Assembly (NCBI RefSeq): GCF_003610235.1
Contig: NZ_RAPR01000001.1
Coordinates: 6,200,001-6,264,000 of the forward strand
Direction of reading: 5' to 3'
Length of the DNA: 64,000 bases
Source of the DNA: Catellatospora citrea
GTDB lineage: Bacteria; Actinomycetota; Actinomycetes; Mycobacteriales; Micromonosporaceae
Shown here: piece after piece, positions 16,468 through 25,782 of the stretch
How positions within the stretch are numbered: position 1 is the stretch's first letter
How the letters are laid out: each line of letters opens with the position of its first letter
Made by a program: the position numbers and the translations under genes
The notes under the pieces: model-generated
Database searches by the model: none
The model's input: the letters and a program-made list of their open reading frames with translations, nothing else
What the model was told of the DNA's origin: nothing

Positions 16468-17862
16468 GTGCAGTCACGACGTGATCAAGTGCAGGCCCAG
16501 AGCTACGTGCTGGGCCGGTTGACCTCAGCCCTGATCGCGGCCGAACCCGAAGCACCGGAGAACCCGAACCGGCGCACGGTCAACGGCACGCTCATCGGCA
16601 TCCTGATCGGAGCGCTGCTGGTCGCGGCCTTCGCCATCTACGGCTACCTCGTCCCGGGGGGCTCCGACGCCTGGCGCCGTCCCGGGGTGCTGGTGGTCGA
16701 ACGGGAGACGGGGACGCGCTACGTCCTCGTGGACGGCGTGCTGCGCCCCGTCCTCAACTTCACTTCTGCCCGCCTGTTGCTCGGGGCCAACCCGCAGGTC
16801 GTGATGGCCTCGGTCGCGTCGCTGAAGGGCGTGCCGCACGGGCAGCCGCTGGGTGTCGTCGGCGCGCCCGACGCCCTGCCGCCCGCCGACGGACTGGCCG
16901 GCACCGCCTGGGTCGTCTGCGCCGTGTCCGCCAAGGACAACCTCGGGACGGTGGCCACCGCGACGACCGTGTCCTTCGGGCCGGGCCAGGCCCTCACCGC
17001 CCCGCTGGAGGACAAGGCCCTGGTGGCGGCCACGTCCCAGGGGCGATACCTGATCTGGCGGGGTACGCGTTTCAAGCTCACCCTGCCCTGGCTGGCCGGC
17101 GTGTTCGGCCACGAGGGCGACGGCGCGCCGGTGGAGGCGGCCTGGCTGGACGTGCTGACCGCAGGCCCGGACCTGACACCGATCGCGGTGACCGGACGCG
17201 GCGAGGCCGGTCCGGCTGTCGATGGGCAGCCGACAACCGTGGGACAGCTTTTCACCGCCCGCTCGGCCGACAGCACGCGGCGTCACTACCTGCTCCAGCG
17301 CGACGGGCTGAGCCTGCTCACCGACACCGCCTACGCCATCGCCTCGGCCGACCCGCAGACCGTCGAGCTCTACGGCGGTACCCGCGTGGTGCCGGTCGAG
17401 CTGAGTGCTGCGGCACTGGCCCAGCTGCCACGTTCCAGCCGTCCGGTGCTCCCCGACGGACTGCCCGAGGCGCTGCCGTCCGCGGTGGCTCCCTCCTCGG
17501 CGGAGGGCTCATGGTGCCTGCGTAAGGAGACCGGCGTCGCCGGCGTACAGGTCGGTGCGCACCGGCCGCCTGATGTCAAACACCTCGTCGCCGGCACCGC
17601 CGTGACCAGGACAGCCCGCACCGCCGCGGCTGTGCAGGTGCTTCCGGGCACCGGTGGGCTCGTCCGACCAGGACGCGCCGGCCAGACGGTCGGGGCGACC
17701 GTCTACCTGGTGACTGATGCGGGTGTGAAGTTTCAGGTGGCCGACGCGCAGGTGGCCGAGGCTCTCGGCCTCCAGCCATCGCTCTCGGCCGTGGAGCTGC
17801 CCGAACTGCTGGACCTGCTGCCCACCGGCCCCGTGCTGAACACGACCACGCTCACCGGGTGA
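16468..17862 (+). CDS. eccB: EccB, membrane-anchored periplasmic component of type VII secretion
   Basis: 464 residues with a GTG start. The EccB signature is the cytoplasmic N-terminus QSRRDQVQAQSYVLGRLTSA, then one membrane helix (about 40-62) and a large extracytoplasmic part with internal repeats (YVLVDGVLRPVLNFTSARLL). Two Cys (WVVCAVSAK, GSWCLRKE) may form the disulphide seen in the family. EccB supports the complex on the outer face of the membrane. It sits directly after eccD and before the Esx genes. Confidence 0.93.
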   Translation: MQSRRDQVQAQSYVLGRLTSALIAAEPEAPENPNRRTVNGTLIGILIGALLVAAFAIYGYLVPGGSDAWRRPGVLVVERETGTRYVLVDGVLRPVLNFTSARLLLGANPQVVMASVASLKGVPHGQPLGVVGAPDALPPADGLAGTAWVVCAVSAKDNLGTVATATTVSFGPGQALTAPLEDKALVAATSQGRYLIWRGTRFKLTLPWLAGVFGHEGDGAPVEAAWLDVLTAGPDLTPIAVTGRGEAGPAVDGQPTTVGQLFTARSADSTRRHYLLQRDGLSLLTDTAYAIASADPQTVELYGGTRVVPVELSAAALAQLPRSSRPVLPDGLPEALPSAVAPSSAEGSWCLRKETGVAGVQVGAHRPPDVKHLVAGTAVTRTARTAAAVQVLPGTGGLVRPGRAGQTVGATVYLVTDAGVKFQVADAQVAEALGLQPSLSAVELPELLDLLPTGPVLNTTTLTG

Positions 17863-17930
17863 AGGCATCAGCGTGAACCCGTCAAGTGGCACGGCAAACG
17901 CCCGTGCAACAGGCAACAAGGAAGGTGACC

Positions 17931-18224
17931 ATGGCAATGCTTGAAGTCGATGAAGCGTCAATCCGACAGCTCATCGAGGCTTTCGACCAGACACAGGCCA
18001 ACTGCGACGCCGCCGGGAAGGCGGTCGAGGACACGCGGAACTACCTCGAGAAGGTTTGGCAGGGCGACGCCTCCGCCCGATACAGCATGGCGGTCGCCGA
18101 GTGGCAGTCCGGGCTCGAAAAGGTCAAAGCCGGGCTCGCGATCATGAACGAGCAGATGGCCGAGTACCACAAGGAGACCGGGTCGACCGAGGACAGCGCC
18201 TCCAGTCACGCCAGCTGGACCTGA
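17931..18224 (+). CDS. WXG100 protein (EsxA-like T7SS substrate)
   Basis: 97 residues of helical-hairpin type with the WXG turn as W43-Q-G (KVWQGDASARY). Length and layout fit ESAT-6/CFP-10 family members that form a four-helix heterodimer. The C-terminus has YHKET, not a strict YxxxD/E signal. ATG 17931 is chosen because GGAAGG lies upstream and the size fits; the frame is open to 17886. It is the natural partner of the gene 46 bp downstream. Confidence 0.9.
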   Translation: MAMLEVDEASIRQLIEAFDQTQANCDAAGKAVEDTRNYLEKVWQGDASARYSMAVAEWQSGLEKVKAGLAIMNEQMAEYHKETGSTEDSASSHASWT

Positions 18225-18270
18225 CGTTCCGTCCGCCCACCCGTCCGCTACATCCAGAGAGGAAGACGAC

Positions 18271-18567
18271 ATGCCTTCATATGCACTGAACCCCAACGGA
18301 ATGCTCGACACCGGCGACGAGCTGAGCGTCATCACCACGAAGCTGGGCAGCGCGCTCGACGACCTCAACGAGATCGTGACCCGTTTCATCAGCACCAACT
18401 CCGGCGGCGCGTCCGACTCGTTTCGCGCCGCGCAGGCGCAGTGGAACCAGGGTTACCAGGAGATGCAGGCCTCGTTGGCCCGCGGGGCCACGGCCATCAA
18501 CGAGATCCACGACATCTACCGGATGGGTGATGCGCGTGGCGCTTCGCTGTTCGGCGGCCAGGTCTGA
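18271..18567 (+). CDS. WXG100-like protein with YxxxD export signal (EsxB-like)
   Basis: 98 residues. The turn reads TNSGGASDSF in place of WXG, as in partner subunits of Esx dimers. The C-terminus carries YRMGD (residues 83-87), which matches the YxxxD/E signal that EccC recognises. GAGGAAG precedes the ATG. It probably dimerises with the WXG100 protein just upstream, and the pair is exported together, possibly with larger substrates. Confidence 0.88.
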   Translation: MPSYALNPNGMLDTGDELSVITTKLGSALDDLNEIVTRFISTNSGGASDSFRAAQAQWNQGYQEMQASLARGATAINEIHDIYRMGDARGASLFGGQV

Positions 18568-18624
18568 CCGATGACGGCCTACCGTCCGCCCCTGCCCGAC
18601 CACAGCTGAACGAAGGAGTGACTC

Positions 18625-19038
18625 GTGACCCAACCCGCGCCGAAGCCCATCGTGATCGACGACGCGTTCATCCATGAGGTGATCATCGAGCTGCTGGCGA
18701 TAACCGATCAGATTCGAGCCGCCAAGGGTGGCGGTAGCGGCTCGTCCTCGCTGCAAACTCTCGAGAATATCCTGATCAGCTCCGGCGCAGACGGGTTCGG
18801 CCCAGGCAAGGACCTGCGTGCGGCGGTCAACACGCGCGGCAAGGAGCTGGCACAACGCATGGATGCGGTGGGTGTTCGGCTGGAACAGTTCGCGTACGGG
18901 CTGCTCGAACTTCTCGATCACACGGACTCCATCGACGACCTGGCCCACATGAAGCTGAGCGACTTCGAGCGCTATGTGGATCTGACGCCGTCGCCCTCGT
19001 CGCCGACCGGCGTCCCCGCTGCGCCGGCGTCACCCTAG
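18625..19038 (+). CDS. Small helical protein of the Esx operon, function unknown
   Basis: 137 residues from GTG 18625, with AAGGAG upstream. It is mostly helical, with a Gly/Ser patch (GGGSGSSSL) after the first helix and a Pro-rich tail. No WXG motif or membrane segment is visible and I do not recognise the family. Its place between the Esx pair and the long FxG proteins suggests a chaperone, partner or additional substrate. Confidence 0.7.
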   Translation: MTQPAPKPIVIDDAFIHEVIIELLAITDQIRAAKGGGSGSSSLQTLENILISSGADGFGPGKDLRAAVNTRGKELAQRMDAVGVRLEQFAYGLLELLDHTDSIDDLAHMKLSDFERYVDLTPSPSSPTGVPAAPASP

Positions 19039-19098
19039 GCGGCGTCCGCCAGGGCTACCCGCCGGAATCCCCGTCTCGCCGCGAGAAAGCCGATCCCG

Positions 19099-21006
19099 TT
19101 GCCGAAGACCAATGCTGTACAACTCGACAGGTGGACCTGGGAGCAGGTCATGTCCGATCTTCTCGGGCTGGGCAACGGCCCTGACGGCAAGCCTGTGACC
19201 AGGGAAGGAACCCACACGCCGAGTTGGATCTCGCTCCAGGTGATCTACTCAGGCGATACCGGGTCTCCGCTCAAGCCTGGCGAGAGCGAGATATGGCGGC
19301 CGATCACCTCGGGCAACGGGCAGTACGTCAGATGGCGGCTTGACTATTGGCTCGATGGCCCTTCAGGTGAGCGCGCGGCGAATTCGGTTTACCTCGAATT
19401 TCTCGGTGCGAGCAATCAGGCGGTCGCTGAGTTACGGTCCGGGCGGAACGCTGTCTTCAACGAAGTAAGCTTCCGCAACGCTTCTGCCGTCCTCCTCGCG
19501 GTGGAAGATTTCCTCGTCGACACCGTCGACCGACTCGACAAACTTATGGCAGGCATCAACGATGACGCGTCAGGCTTCAAAGGATCCGCGGCGGAAGCCT
19601 TCACCAGCGTCCTGCGAAGTTCGCGCAATACGATCCGAGCGATCCTCGCGGACATGAACCCGGCACGCCGGATGAAGTTCTCCGACCACATGGGCGAGGA
19701 ACGGAGTCACCTATACTCCAGCCTGTTCGCGCATGGCTTGAACTTCCAGATGGAACAGGCCGCAGAGAGAGTCGCCGAGTTCAACCGCAAGGTCTCGGAT
19801 GCCTGGACCGAGTGGTCGAACGGGAGCAGCAACCAGTCCCAGCCGTACCACCCGGGCGGCATGGTCTACTCCGTGGACCGAGGCATTAGAGACACAGTCA
19901 TCGTAGGCATGGAAGTTTACCCGACCGAACCATTCCCGGTCGATTACACGGTCGACGGCCAACAGCATTCCTTCAACGCGATCGTGCTTGAGGAATGGTG
20001 GCAGATCAATCCGTTGTTGAAGGGAATCTGGCTTCGCGAGCTCGAGAAGTTCGATGCGAAGGTGCAGGCTGCTCTCGTCATCCTGGGGACGGGGTTCCGT
20101 GACGCCGAGGATGTGTACAGGAGGCCGTCGATCGCATCGGGTGAGCGGGACAAGAAACCTGACCCCCGAGGCGGCGGAGCTGGCGGACCGAGGGTCGGCG
20201 GTGGGGGTGCCGGAGGTCGGATACCGATTCCCGGCGGTATCAAAGTCGGCGGCTCCGGTAGTGGTGGAGGACCGGGCCTCCATGTCGGCGGCCCGGGAGC
20301 CGGCGGTTCGGGCAGCGGTCTGCACGTCGGCTCGGGTAGTGGTCCGCACGGCGGTTCGAGCAATGGGGGTCTGCCGGATGTCCACGGCGGTGGCGGCGCG
20401 GGGACCGGCGGTCACGGCAGCGGAGGGACAGGGGGATCGGGGACGGGGGGTGTGCCGGGTCTCGGCACGGGCGGCGTGATCGTGAAGCCGCCGGGGTCGA
20501 AGCCGGGCGGCAGCACGACCCAGCCGGTATCCAACGGTGGCAAGACCCCGGTGAGTCACTTCCCGACGCCGCTGGACCCGGACGCGATCGGCGGTGACAG
20601 GGGCGCGAACAGTTCAGCCGGTGCCGGGTCGCTGAGCGGGGCCGGCTCCGCAGCGGGTTTCGCGCAGGCGACCGCCGGTGGTGCGGGACCGCGGGGCGGG
20701 AACGCCGCTCAGGCGGCGACGGGTATGGGCGCCGGCGGTTATCCGTTCATGCCTCCGGTCGGTATGGGCGGGGCAGGCGGGCAGGGTGCGGGCGGCAAGG
20801 ACCGCGACCGCAACGTCTGGCTCGCCGAGGAGGAAGAGGTCTGGGGCACCGATCCCGACGACTGCGGCCCCGAGGTCATCGGGCGTGCCGTCCCGTCGGA
20901 TGGCCGCGTGAACGGCCGTCCAGCCGGACAGCCGGGTGGGTGGCGTCCTGGACCGCCGGTGGGGCCGGGTGCCGCGACGTCCCGGTCCGGCCGGGCAAGC
21001 GGCTAG
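19099..21006 (+). CDS. Long Gly-rich T7SS-associated protein with FxG motif, copy 1
   Basis: 635 residues. The N-terminal 350 or so are helical with WTWEQVMSDLLGLGNG near the start and SGFKGSAAEAFTSVL near residue 157, which resembles the WXG100 turn with Phe for Trp. A Gly-rich repeat region (about 350-470) and a second Gly/Ala region follow. Near the C-terminus is the motif WLAEEEEVWGTDPDDCGP, almost the same in the next gene. TTG 19099 is taken as start because it aligns with the ATG of that paralogue; there is no strong ribosome site. It is likely an exported substrate or surface factor, comparable in layout to PPE or EspB proteins, but the family is not established. Confidence 0.75.
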   Translation: MPKTNAVQLDRWTWEQVMSDLLGLGNGPDGKPVTREGTHTPSWISLQVIYSGDTGSPLKPGESEIWRPITSGNGQYVRWRLDYWLDGPSGERAANSVYLEFLGASNQAVAELRSGRNAVFNEVSFRNASAVLLAVEDFLVDTVDRLDKLMAGINDDASGFKGSAAEAFTSVLRSSRNTIRAILADMNPARRMKFSDHMGEERSHLYSSLFAHGLNFQMEQAAERVAEFNRKVSDAWTEWSNGSSNQSQPYHPGGMVYSVDRGIRDTVIVGMEVYPTEPFPVDYTVDGQQHSFNAIVLEEWWQINPLLKGIWLRELEKFDAKVQAALVILGTGFRDAEDVYRRPSIASGERDKKPDPRGGGAGGPRVGGGGAGGRIPIPGGIKVGGSGSGGGPGLHVGGPGAGGSGSGLHVGSGSGPHGGSSNGGLPDVHGGGGAGTGGHGSGGTGGSGTGGVPGLGTGGVIVKPPGSKPGGSTTQPVSNGGKTPVSHFPTPLDPDAIGGDRGANSSAGAGSLSGAGSAAGFAQATAGGAGPRGGNAAQAATGMGAGGYPFMPPVGMGGAGGQGAGGKDRDRNVWLAEEEEVWGTDPDDCGPEVIGRAVPSDGRVNGRPAGQPGGWRPGPPVGPGAATSRSGRASG

Positions 21007-21060
21007 ACGTCGTCGCCCCGCACTCCGGAATAACTGTCCCCTGCGAGAGAGTCGAGACCG

Positions 21061-23007
21061 ATGCCGAAAAGAGATCCTAACAATCCGGCGCAGTGGGCCT
21101 GGGAGCAAGTCATGTCCGACGTCCTCGGGCTGGGCAATGGGGCCAACGGCCTACCGGTGGACAGGGACGCCTTTCTCCGGCCGTACTGGTTCTCGCTGCA
21201 CACCGGTCCGGAGGTAATCAATTGGGTCACGGACCCCGCCTGGGTCTCTAATGGAGAGCGCCTGACATGGCGGTATGTGGGTGAAAACACTAACGGCCCT
21301 CCTCTCCAGTTCGTCAAGTGGAGGCTTGACTACTGGCTTGAGCAGCGGCCAAGCGGGCCTCCGCCAGACGCCCTTTACGCCGAGTTCGTCGGGGCCGGCA
21401 ACTACGCGGTAGCCGAGCTCAACGGTGACAACAACAAGGCGTTGAACAGTTCAAGCTTCTCTGACGCGGCCGCCTTCTTCAAAAATCTGGAGAAGGAGCT
21501 CGGTGACATTACGGCCAGGATGGACCGGATACTGACTCGCATCGATGATGACGTGTCAGGTTTCAAAGGTTCGGCGGCCGAGGCGTTCATGGGCGTCCTG
21601 AAAGGTGCGCGTGCCACGCTGCACGGGCTTCATCGCGATATGTCGCCGGTCCTCAGGGTCGACGTCGACACCGAGCTGGATGAGCGTTGGCGGAATACGC
21701 TGAACCATGACGACTGGGCCAACCAGATGTCTCTGGGAGCAGCTTATGTCGTCGATTTCCGCCGCAAGGTCGCGGAGGCCTGGACGGAGTGGTCGAACGG
21801 GAACAGCAATAAGTCCCAGCAATATCACCCTGGTGGCATGGTCAACACCGTTGACGAGGGCATCCGTGACGTCGTCCGCACGCTATGGGTGCGAGAGTAC
21901 CCGGACACGCCGTGGCCGCGTGACTACACGCTCCACGGCGTTAGGCATGAGATCAACATCATCTCGCCTGCCGAATGGGCGGCTATAGATCCGATGCTGA
22001 AGGAGATCTGGCTTCGCGAGATCGAGAAGTTCGATGCGAAGGTGCAGTCGGCACTGGTGAACCTCGGGGTGGGGTTTCGTGAAACCGAGCGTGTGTTCAA
22101 AAAGCAGCTCAGCCCGCCGGACGAGAAAGATCAAAAGTCTGGCACCGATGACGGGTCGAAGGTCGGCAGCGGTGGTGTGGACGGTGGACCGAAGGTTCCC
22201 AGCGGCATCGGGCGCGGTGGCTCCGCCACCGGCGGTCTGCCGGACCTCCATGTCGATGGTCAGGGCGGCACGCGGATGGGCGATTCGGGCAACAGTGTCA
22301 AAGGCGGCTCGGCTACCGGTGGTCTGCCGGGTTTCCACGTCACCGGTGGGCCGAGCGTCATCGGAGGGCCGCAGACGGGCAGTCACGTCGGCGGGGTAAC
22401 GGGCGGTTCGGGAACCGGCGGTCTTCCGGGTCTGGGCATCGGAGGCACGATCGGAAAGCCGCCAGTGAAGCCGGGTAGCACGATCAAGCCCGTTCCTGAC
22501 AAGGACAAGACCCCGATCACGCACTACCCGACTCCGTTGAGCCCGGATGCGATCGGCGGTGACAAGGGCGCGAACGGTGTGATCGGCATCGGTGCGCTTG
22601 ACGGATCGCAGAACGCGGTCGGTGCTGCGGCGGGTTTTGCGCAGGCCGCCGTCGGCGGTGCGTCGGCGTCGGCGGCGGCGGGGGCTGTGCTGGGCGGAAA
22701 CACCGGTCAGGCGGCCACGGGTATGGGCGCCGGCGCCTATCCGTTCATGCCTCCGGTCGGCATGGGCGGGGCGGGCGCGCAAGGTGCCGGTGGCGGTAAG
22801 GATCGTGACCGGAACACGTGGCTCGCCGAGGACGAGGTGATCTGGGGCACCGATCCCGACGACTGCGGCCCCGCCGTCGTGGGCCGCGTCGATGCCGTGG
22901 ACGACCGTGCACACAACCGTCTGCCCGGACAGCCCGGCGGTCGTCGGTCGAGCCCGCCCGTGGGTCCGCGTACCACGACGTCCCGGCCCGGCCGGGGACA
23001 CAACTAG
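21061..23007 (+). CDS. Long Gly-rich T7SS-associated protein with FxG motif, copy 2
   Basis: 648 residues, a paralogue of the gene 54 bp upstream along the whole length: AWEQVMSDVLGLGNG at the start, SGFKGSAAEAFMGVL near residue 165, AEAWTEWSNGNSNKSQQYHP, KEIWLREIEKFDAKVQ, a Gly-rich region, and a C-terminal WLAEDEVIWGTDPDDCGP. The helical and C-terminal parts are best conserved and the Gly-rich part differs most. ATG 21061 follows GAGAGAG. The two may act as a pair or be exported as alternatives. Confidence 0.78.
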   Translation: MPKRDPNNPAQWAWEQVMSDVLGLGNGANGLPVDRDAFLRPYWFSLHTGPEVINWVTDPAWVSNGERLTWRYVGENTNGPPLQFVKWRLDYWLEQRPSGPPPDALYAEFVGAGNYAVAELNGDNNKALNSSSFSDAAAFFKNLEKELGDITARMDRILTRIDDDVSGFKGSAAEAFMGVLKGARATLHGLHRDMSPVLRVDVDTELDERWRNTLNHDDWANQMSLGAAYVVDFRRKVAEAWTEWSNGNSNKSQQYHPGGMVNTVDEGIRDVVRTLWVREYPDTPWPRDYTLHGVRHEINIISPAEWAAIDPMLKEIWLREIEKFDAKVQSALVNLGVGFRETERVFKKQLSPPDEKDQKSGTDDGSKVGSGGVDGGPKVPSGIGRGGSATGGLPDLHVDGQGGTRMGDSGNSVKGGSATGGLPGFHVTGGPSVIGGPQTGSHVGGVTGGSGTGGLPGLGIGGTIGKPPVKPGSTIKPVPDKDKTPITHYPTPLSPDAIGGDKGANGVIGIGALDGSQNAVGAAAGFAQAAVGGASASAAAGAVLGGNTGQAATGMGAGAYPFMPPVGMGGAGAQGAGGGKDRDRNTWLAEDEVIWGTDPDDCGPAVVGRVDAVDDRAHNRLPGQPGGRRSSPPVGPRTTTSRPGRGHN

Positions 23008-23023
23008 GCAAGGAGAAGAGGAG

Positions 23024-23452
23024 ATGACAGGTCCCATATACGACCAGATCGAGCAGCGGACTGCGGAGTTCCGGCGCAAGCGCGGCCAGATCGCAGACAT
23101 CGAACGGCAGTTGGAGGCTGCGCAAACGACAGTCACCTCGAAGAATCGCATGATCAGCGTCGCGGTCAGCAGCCGCGGCGAGGTCATGGACATCAAGTTC
23201 CGTACCGAGTCCTACCGGACCATGCCCGGGGCAGAGCTGTCGCAACTGCTGGTCGAGACCATCAAGGAAGCTCGGCAGCAGGCGCTCGCGACGGTTGCGG
23301 AGATGTTCCAGGTGGTCCTTCCGGACCTGCCGCTGATGGAGATGATGTCGGGCAAGATCGACCTCGACGCGATGATGAGCAAAGTCATTCCCGATGTCGA
23401 TGTCGACGGCCCCGCCGCCTACCCCCGCGCGGAAGGAGCTGACCGTGGGTGA
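23024..23452 (+). CDS. YbaB/EbfC-family DNA-binding protein
   Basis: 142 residues. An N-terminal coiled coil is followed by the YbaB/EbfC core (ISVAVSSRGEVMDIKFR, then LSQLLVETIKEARQQAL). ATG 23024 is fixed by AAGGAGAAGAGGAG; the frame extends further back without conserved sequence. Family members are nucleoid-associated dimers, but divergent ones occur repeatedly in actinobacterial Esx operons where DNA binding has not been shown. The stop overlaps the next start by eight bases, so the two are coupled. Confidence 0.8.
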   Translation: MTGPIYDQIEQRTAEFRRKRGQIADIERQLEAAQTTVTSKNRMISVAVSSRGEVMDIKFRTESYRTMPGAELSQLLVETIKEARQQALATVAEMFQVVLPDLPLMEMMSGKIDLDAMMSKVIPDVDVDGPAAYPRAEGADRG

Positions 23453-23768
23453 AGTGCTTGGTGCGAATACCGGGGATCTGAAGGGCGATGCCTTTGGTCC
23501 ATACACGACGGCAATCGACAACACCAAGAGGCGCCTGGAACATGAGCTGGCGGCAAACCGGCAGCCGAACGCACCGCGCAGCGACATCGACCACACCGTA
23601 CACGATGCGCTTCAGAGGGGAGAGGCGATAGCACTGAACGTGCTGCTCGCCTTGAAGGGCGCCGTCGAGGGCGATGACAACCAGACGAAGATCCTGGCGG
23701 ACATCCTTGCCAGTACGGAGCACGGAGCCACCGATTCGGCAGACTTCAGGGGTTCCGGGCGGCACTGA
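23445..23768 (+). CDS. Small unknown protein, last gene of the Esx operon
   Basis: 107 residues from GTG 23445, which has GGAAGGAG at the right spacing and overlaps the YbaB-like gene. It is a helical, charged protein (TTAIDNTKRRLEHELAANR; GEAIALNVLLALKGAVEGDD) with no signal peptide or known motif. Operon position suggests a T7SS partner or Esx-type helical protein. Confidence 0.65.
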   Translation: MGEVLGANTGDLKGDAFGPYTTAIDNTKRRLEHELAANRQPNAPRSDIDHTVHDALQRGEAIALNVLLALKGAVEGDDNQTKILADILASTEHGATDSADFRGSGRH

Positions 23769-24679
23769 CCGGCGATCACCACGCGGACGCTCCGCAGGTC
23801 AGGTGGAGCCGTCGGATGAGGTGGCAGCGCTGCCGGGTCCGAGGGTCTGCCCGTGCCACGGGTGACGTCTGAGGTGGCTCCCGCGCGGCCGGGCAGCGAT
23901 GCTGACCCGGCCGCGTGGACGAGCCGCAAGTATGGCGAACGCCGGCAGGAAGCGCCGCCAGTGCGGACGACCTGGCCCTGCGCCGGCCCTCGCTATGGGT
24001 GGTCCGGCGCGGCCCCGCGTCGCAGGGCACCCATCCGTTGCGCCGAATGTGCGACCAGTTCGCCCGGCGATCCACCGCACCTGCCGACGCGGACACCTCC
24101 TGGGCGAGTTGAGGCTGCATCCAGCGGGACCGTCATCAATCATCGGCCTGGTTGGTCGCGGGATCGCTTCCGACGCCGTGGACCTGTCTCAGGGCGATGC
24201 TGCAGACTCGCCCCAGCTTTGCTTTGTGATATATGCGTCGTCTTGTGTAGGCAAGTCCGGATTCATAACTCTTCGCGATGCCCTGGCGGCGGCGACATGC
24301 CGGTATGGACCCGAGTCCGGATGCGATCCGATTGCGATCGCGCCGATCGCTGGTGGGAACACGATGTTGACACGATCGAAATAAGGCGCTAGGACGCTTG
24401 TTCGCAATCTATAGGTTATCCCCACGAGTCGGCCTCATATAAGCAACAGAAGCGGTCTACGCAGACAGCTCGTGCTGAAACCATCTAGCGACGGCGCAAG
24501 TCTGAGGGCCGCCGACCGTTATCGAATCTAAACAATTCGTGAGTGAACCCTGCGCCACGCACCTCGTAATAGCTGATGAACATGGTTCCGCATGGCGGAA
24601 ACGCGTGTACACATTGGATCTGGCGACGACCTCGATCGATACGGGGGACTCCTGGACTTCCTGATGTTCGGAGAAGGGG
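23769..24679. other. Intergenic region upstream of the first giant gene, no supported gene
   Basis: About 910 bp. The first 350 bp are GC-rich and contain only short overlapping frames without conserved sequence or ribosome sites. The last 450 bp have much lower GC than their surroundings and contain a promoter-like sequence. I see no RNA gene. The low GC and lack of coding suggest a long leader or the remains of an insertion. Confidence 0.4.
24367..24395 (+). promoter_or_regulatory. Candidate promoter for the first giant gene
   Basis: TTGACA, a 17-base spacer, then TAGGAC, about 290 bp before the giant gene, inside the low-GC segment. The -35 is perfect and the -10 is partial (TAGNNT-like, as often in actinomycetes). 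The long leader is unusual and makes this provisional. Confidence 0.35.
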
Positions 24680-25782
24680 GTGGTTGGGGTGCCGTTGTCT
24701 GATGATGAGGCGTGGTTGTTCATGGTGTTGGCGGGTGAGTTGCCGCCGTCGACGGATATCGGCTTGTTGGGCAATGTGGAGCGGGCGTTTTATGCGGCGG
24801 GTGATGCGGTGGTGGGTTCGCGGGGGTTGTTGGTGGGTGGGGTGGGGGTTTATGCGGGTGCGGTGGCGGGTGGTGCGGGGGATGCGTTGGTGGCGTCGTT
24901 GTCGGCGTATACCGATGAGGAGCGGGGTCATGTGTTGGGTGTGGGGCGGTTGTTTTATCGGTTGGGGGATTCGTATGGGGTGTTGAGGAGGGATGTGAAT
25001 TATTCGGAGTTGACGTTGCAGTTGACGTTGGCGGAGTTGTTGGGGCAGTTGGTGGTGTATGTGGTGTTGTCGTATTGGTTTCCGGGGGTGTTGGCGGGGT
25101 TTTTTGCGTCGGCTCGGGCGTTTTTGGAGTTGGTGTTGCATCGGTTGGTGGCGCGGGTGGTGTTGTCGGCGGGGGTGGCGCAGGTGGTGGGGGTGGGGTT
25201 GCAGGTGGTGATGGATGCGTTGGTGCAGCGGTGGCAGATTGATCATGGGTTGCGGGATCGGTGGGATGGGTCGTTGACGCGTCGGGCGGCTGAGGTGGGG
25301 TCGTTGGGTGGGGCGTTGGGGTTCGGGTTTGGTGAGTTGGTGGGGTGGGGTGCGGGTGTGGTGCGTTCAGGGCTGCGTCCGGGTCCGGGTGTGGCGCCGG
25401 TGGCCGGCGCGGCGCCGGGTGGGGTGGTGCCGGTGCCGGTGGGGTTCGGTGCGGGGGTTACTGGTGGTGGGGGTTTTGGTGGGTTGGTGCGTGAGGTGGG
25501 GGTGGAGGCTTGGACGGAGTATTCGGTGGAGGGGACGTATGCGTATGCGAAGGAGGGGGTGTGGCGGGCGGGTTGGGGTGCTCCGGTGTCGGGTGCGATG
25601 TCGGGGTTGGCGGGTTGGGGTGGTGGGGCGTTGGGGTCGTTGTTGTTGAGCCGGTTTCCGCAGTTGTCGACGGTGGCGGGTGCGCGTGCGGTGTGGTCGG
25701 GTGTGGTCGCGGCGGGTGGTGGGCTGGTCCGGTCGGCGGGTGCGGTGGTCGGCTTCGGTGGGGGCGGGGGTCACGGTGGCGG
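24680..25782 (+). repeat. N-terminal module shared with the second giant gene (copy 1)
   Basis: About 1.1 kb nearly identical to 50466-51567, differing by isolated substitutions, 6-bp in-frame indels and one single-base deletion in the other copy. It encodes the WXG100/CpnT-like domain and hydrophobic helices. Leu is mostly TTG, Val GTG and Gly GGG/GGT, and C is scarce on the coding strand, unlike the rest of the window. Confidence 0.9.

Noticed and set aside
23853..24392. Frames of 160-180 codons in the gap before the first giant gene
   Set aside because: Overlapping frames on both strands, Arg/Pro-rich or low in genome-typical codons, with no ribosome site or family features.
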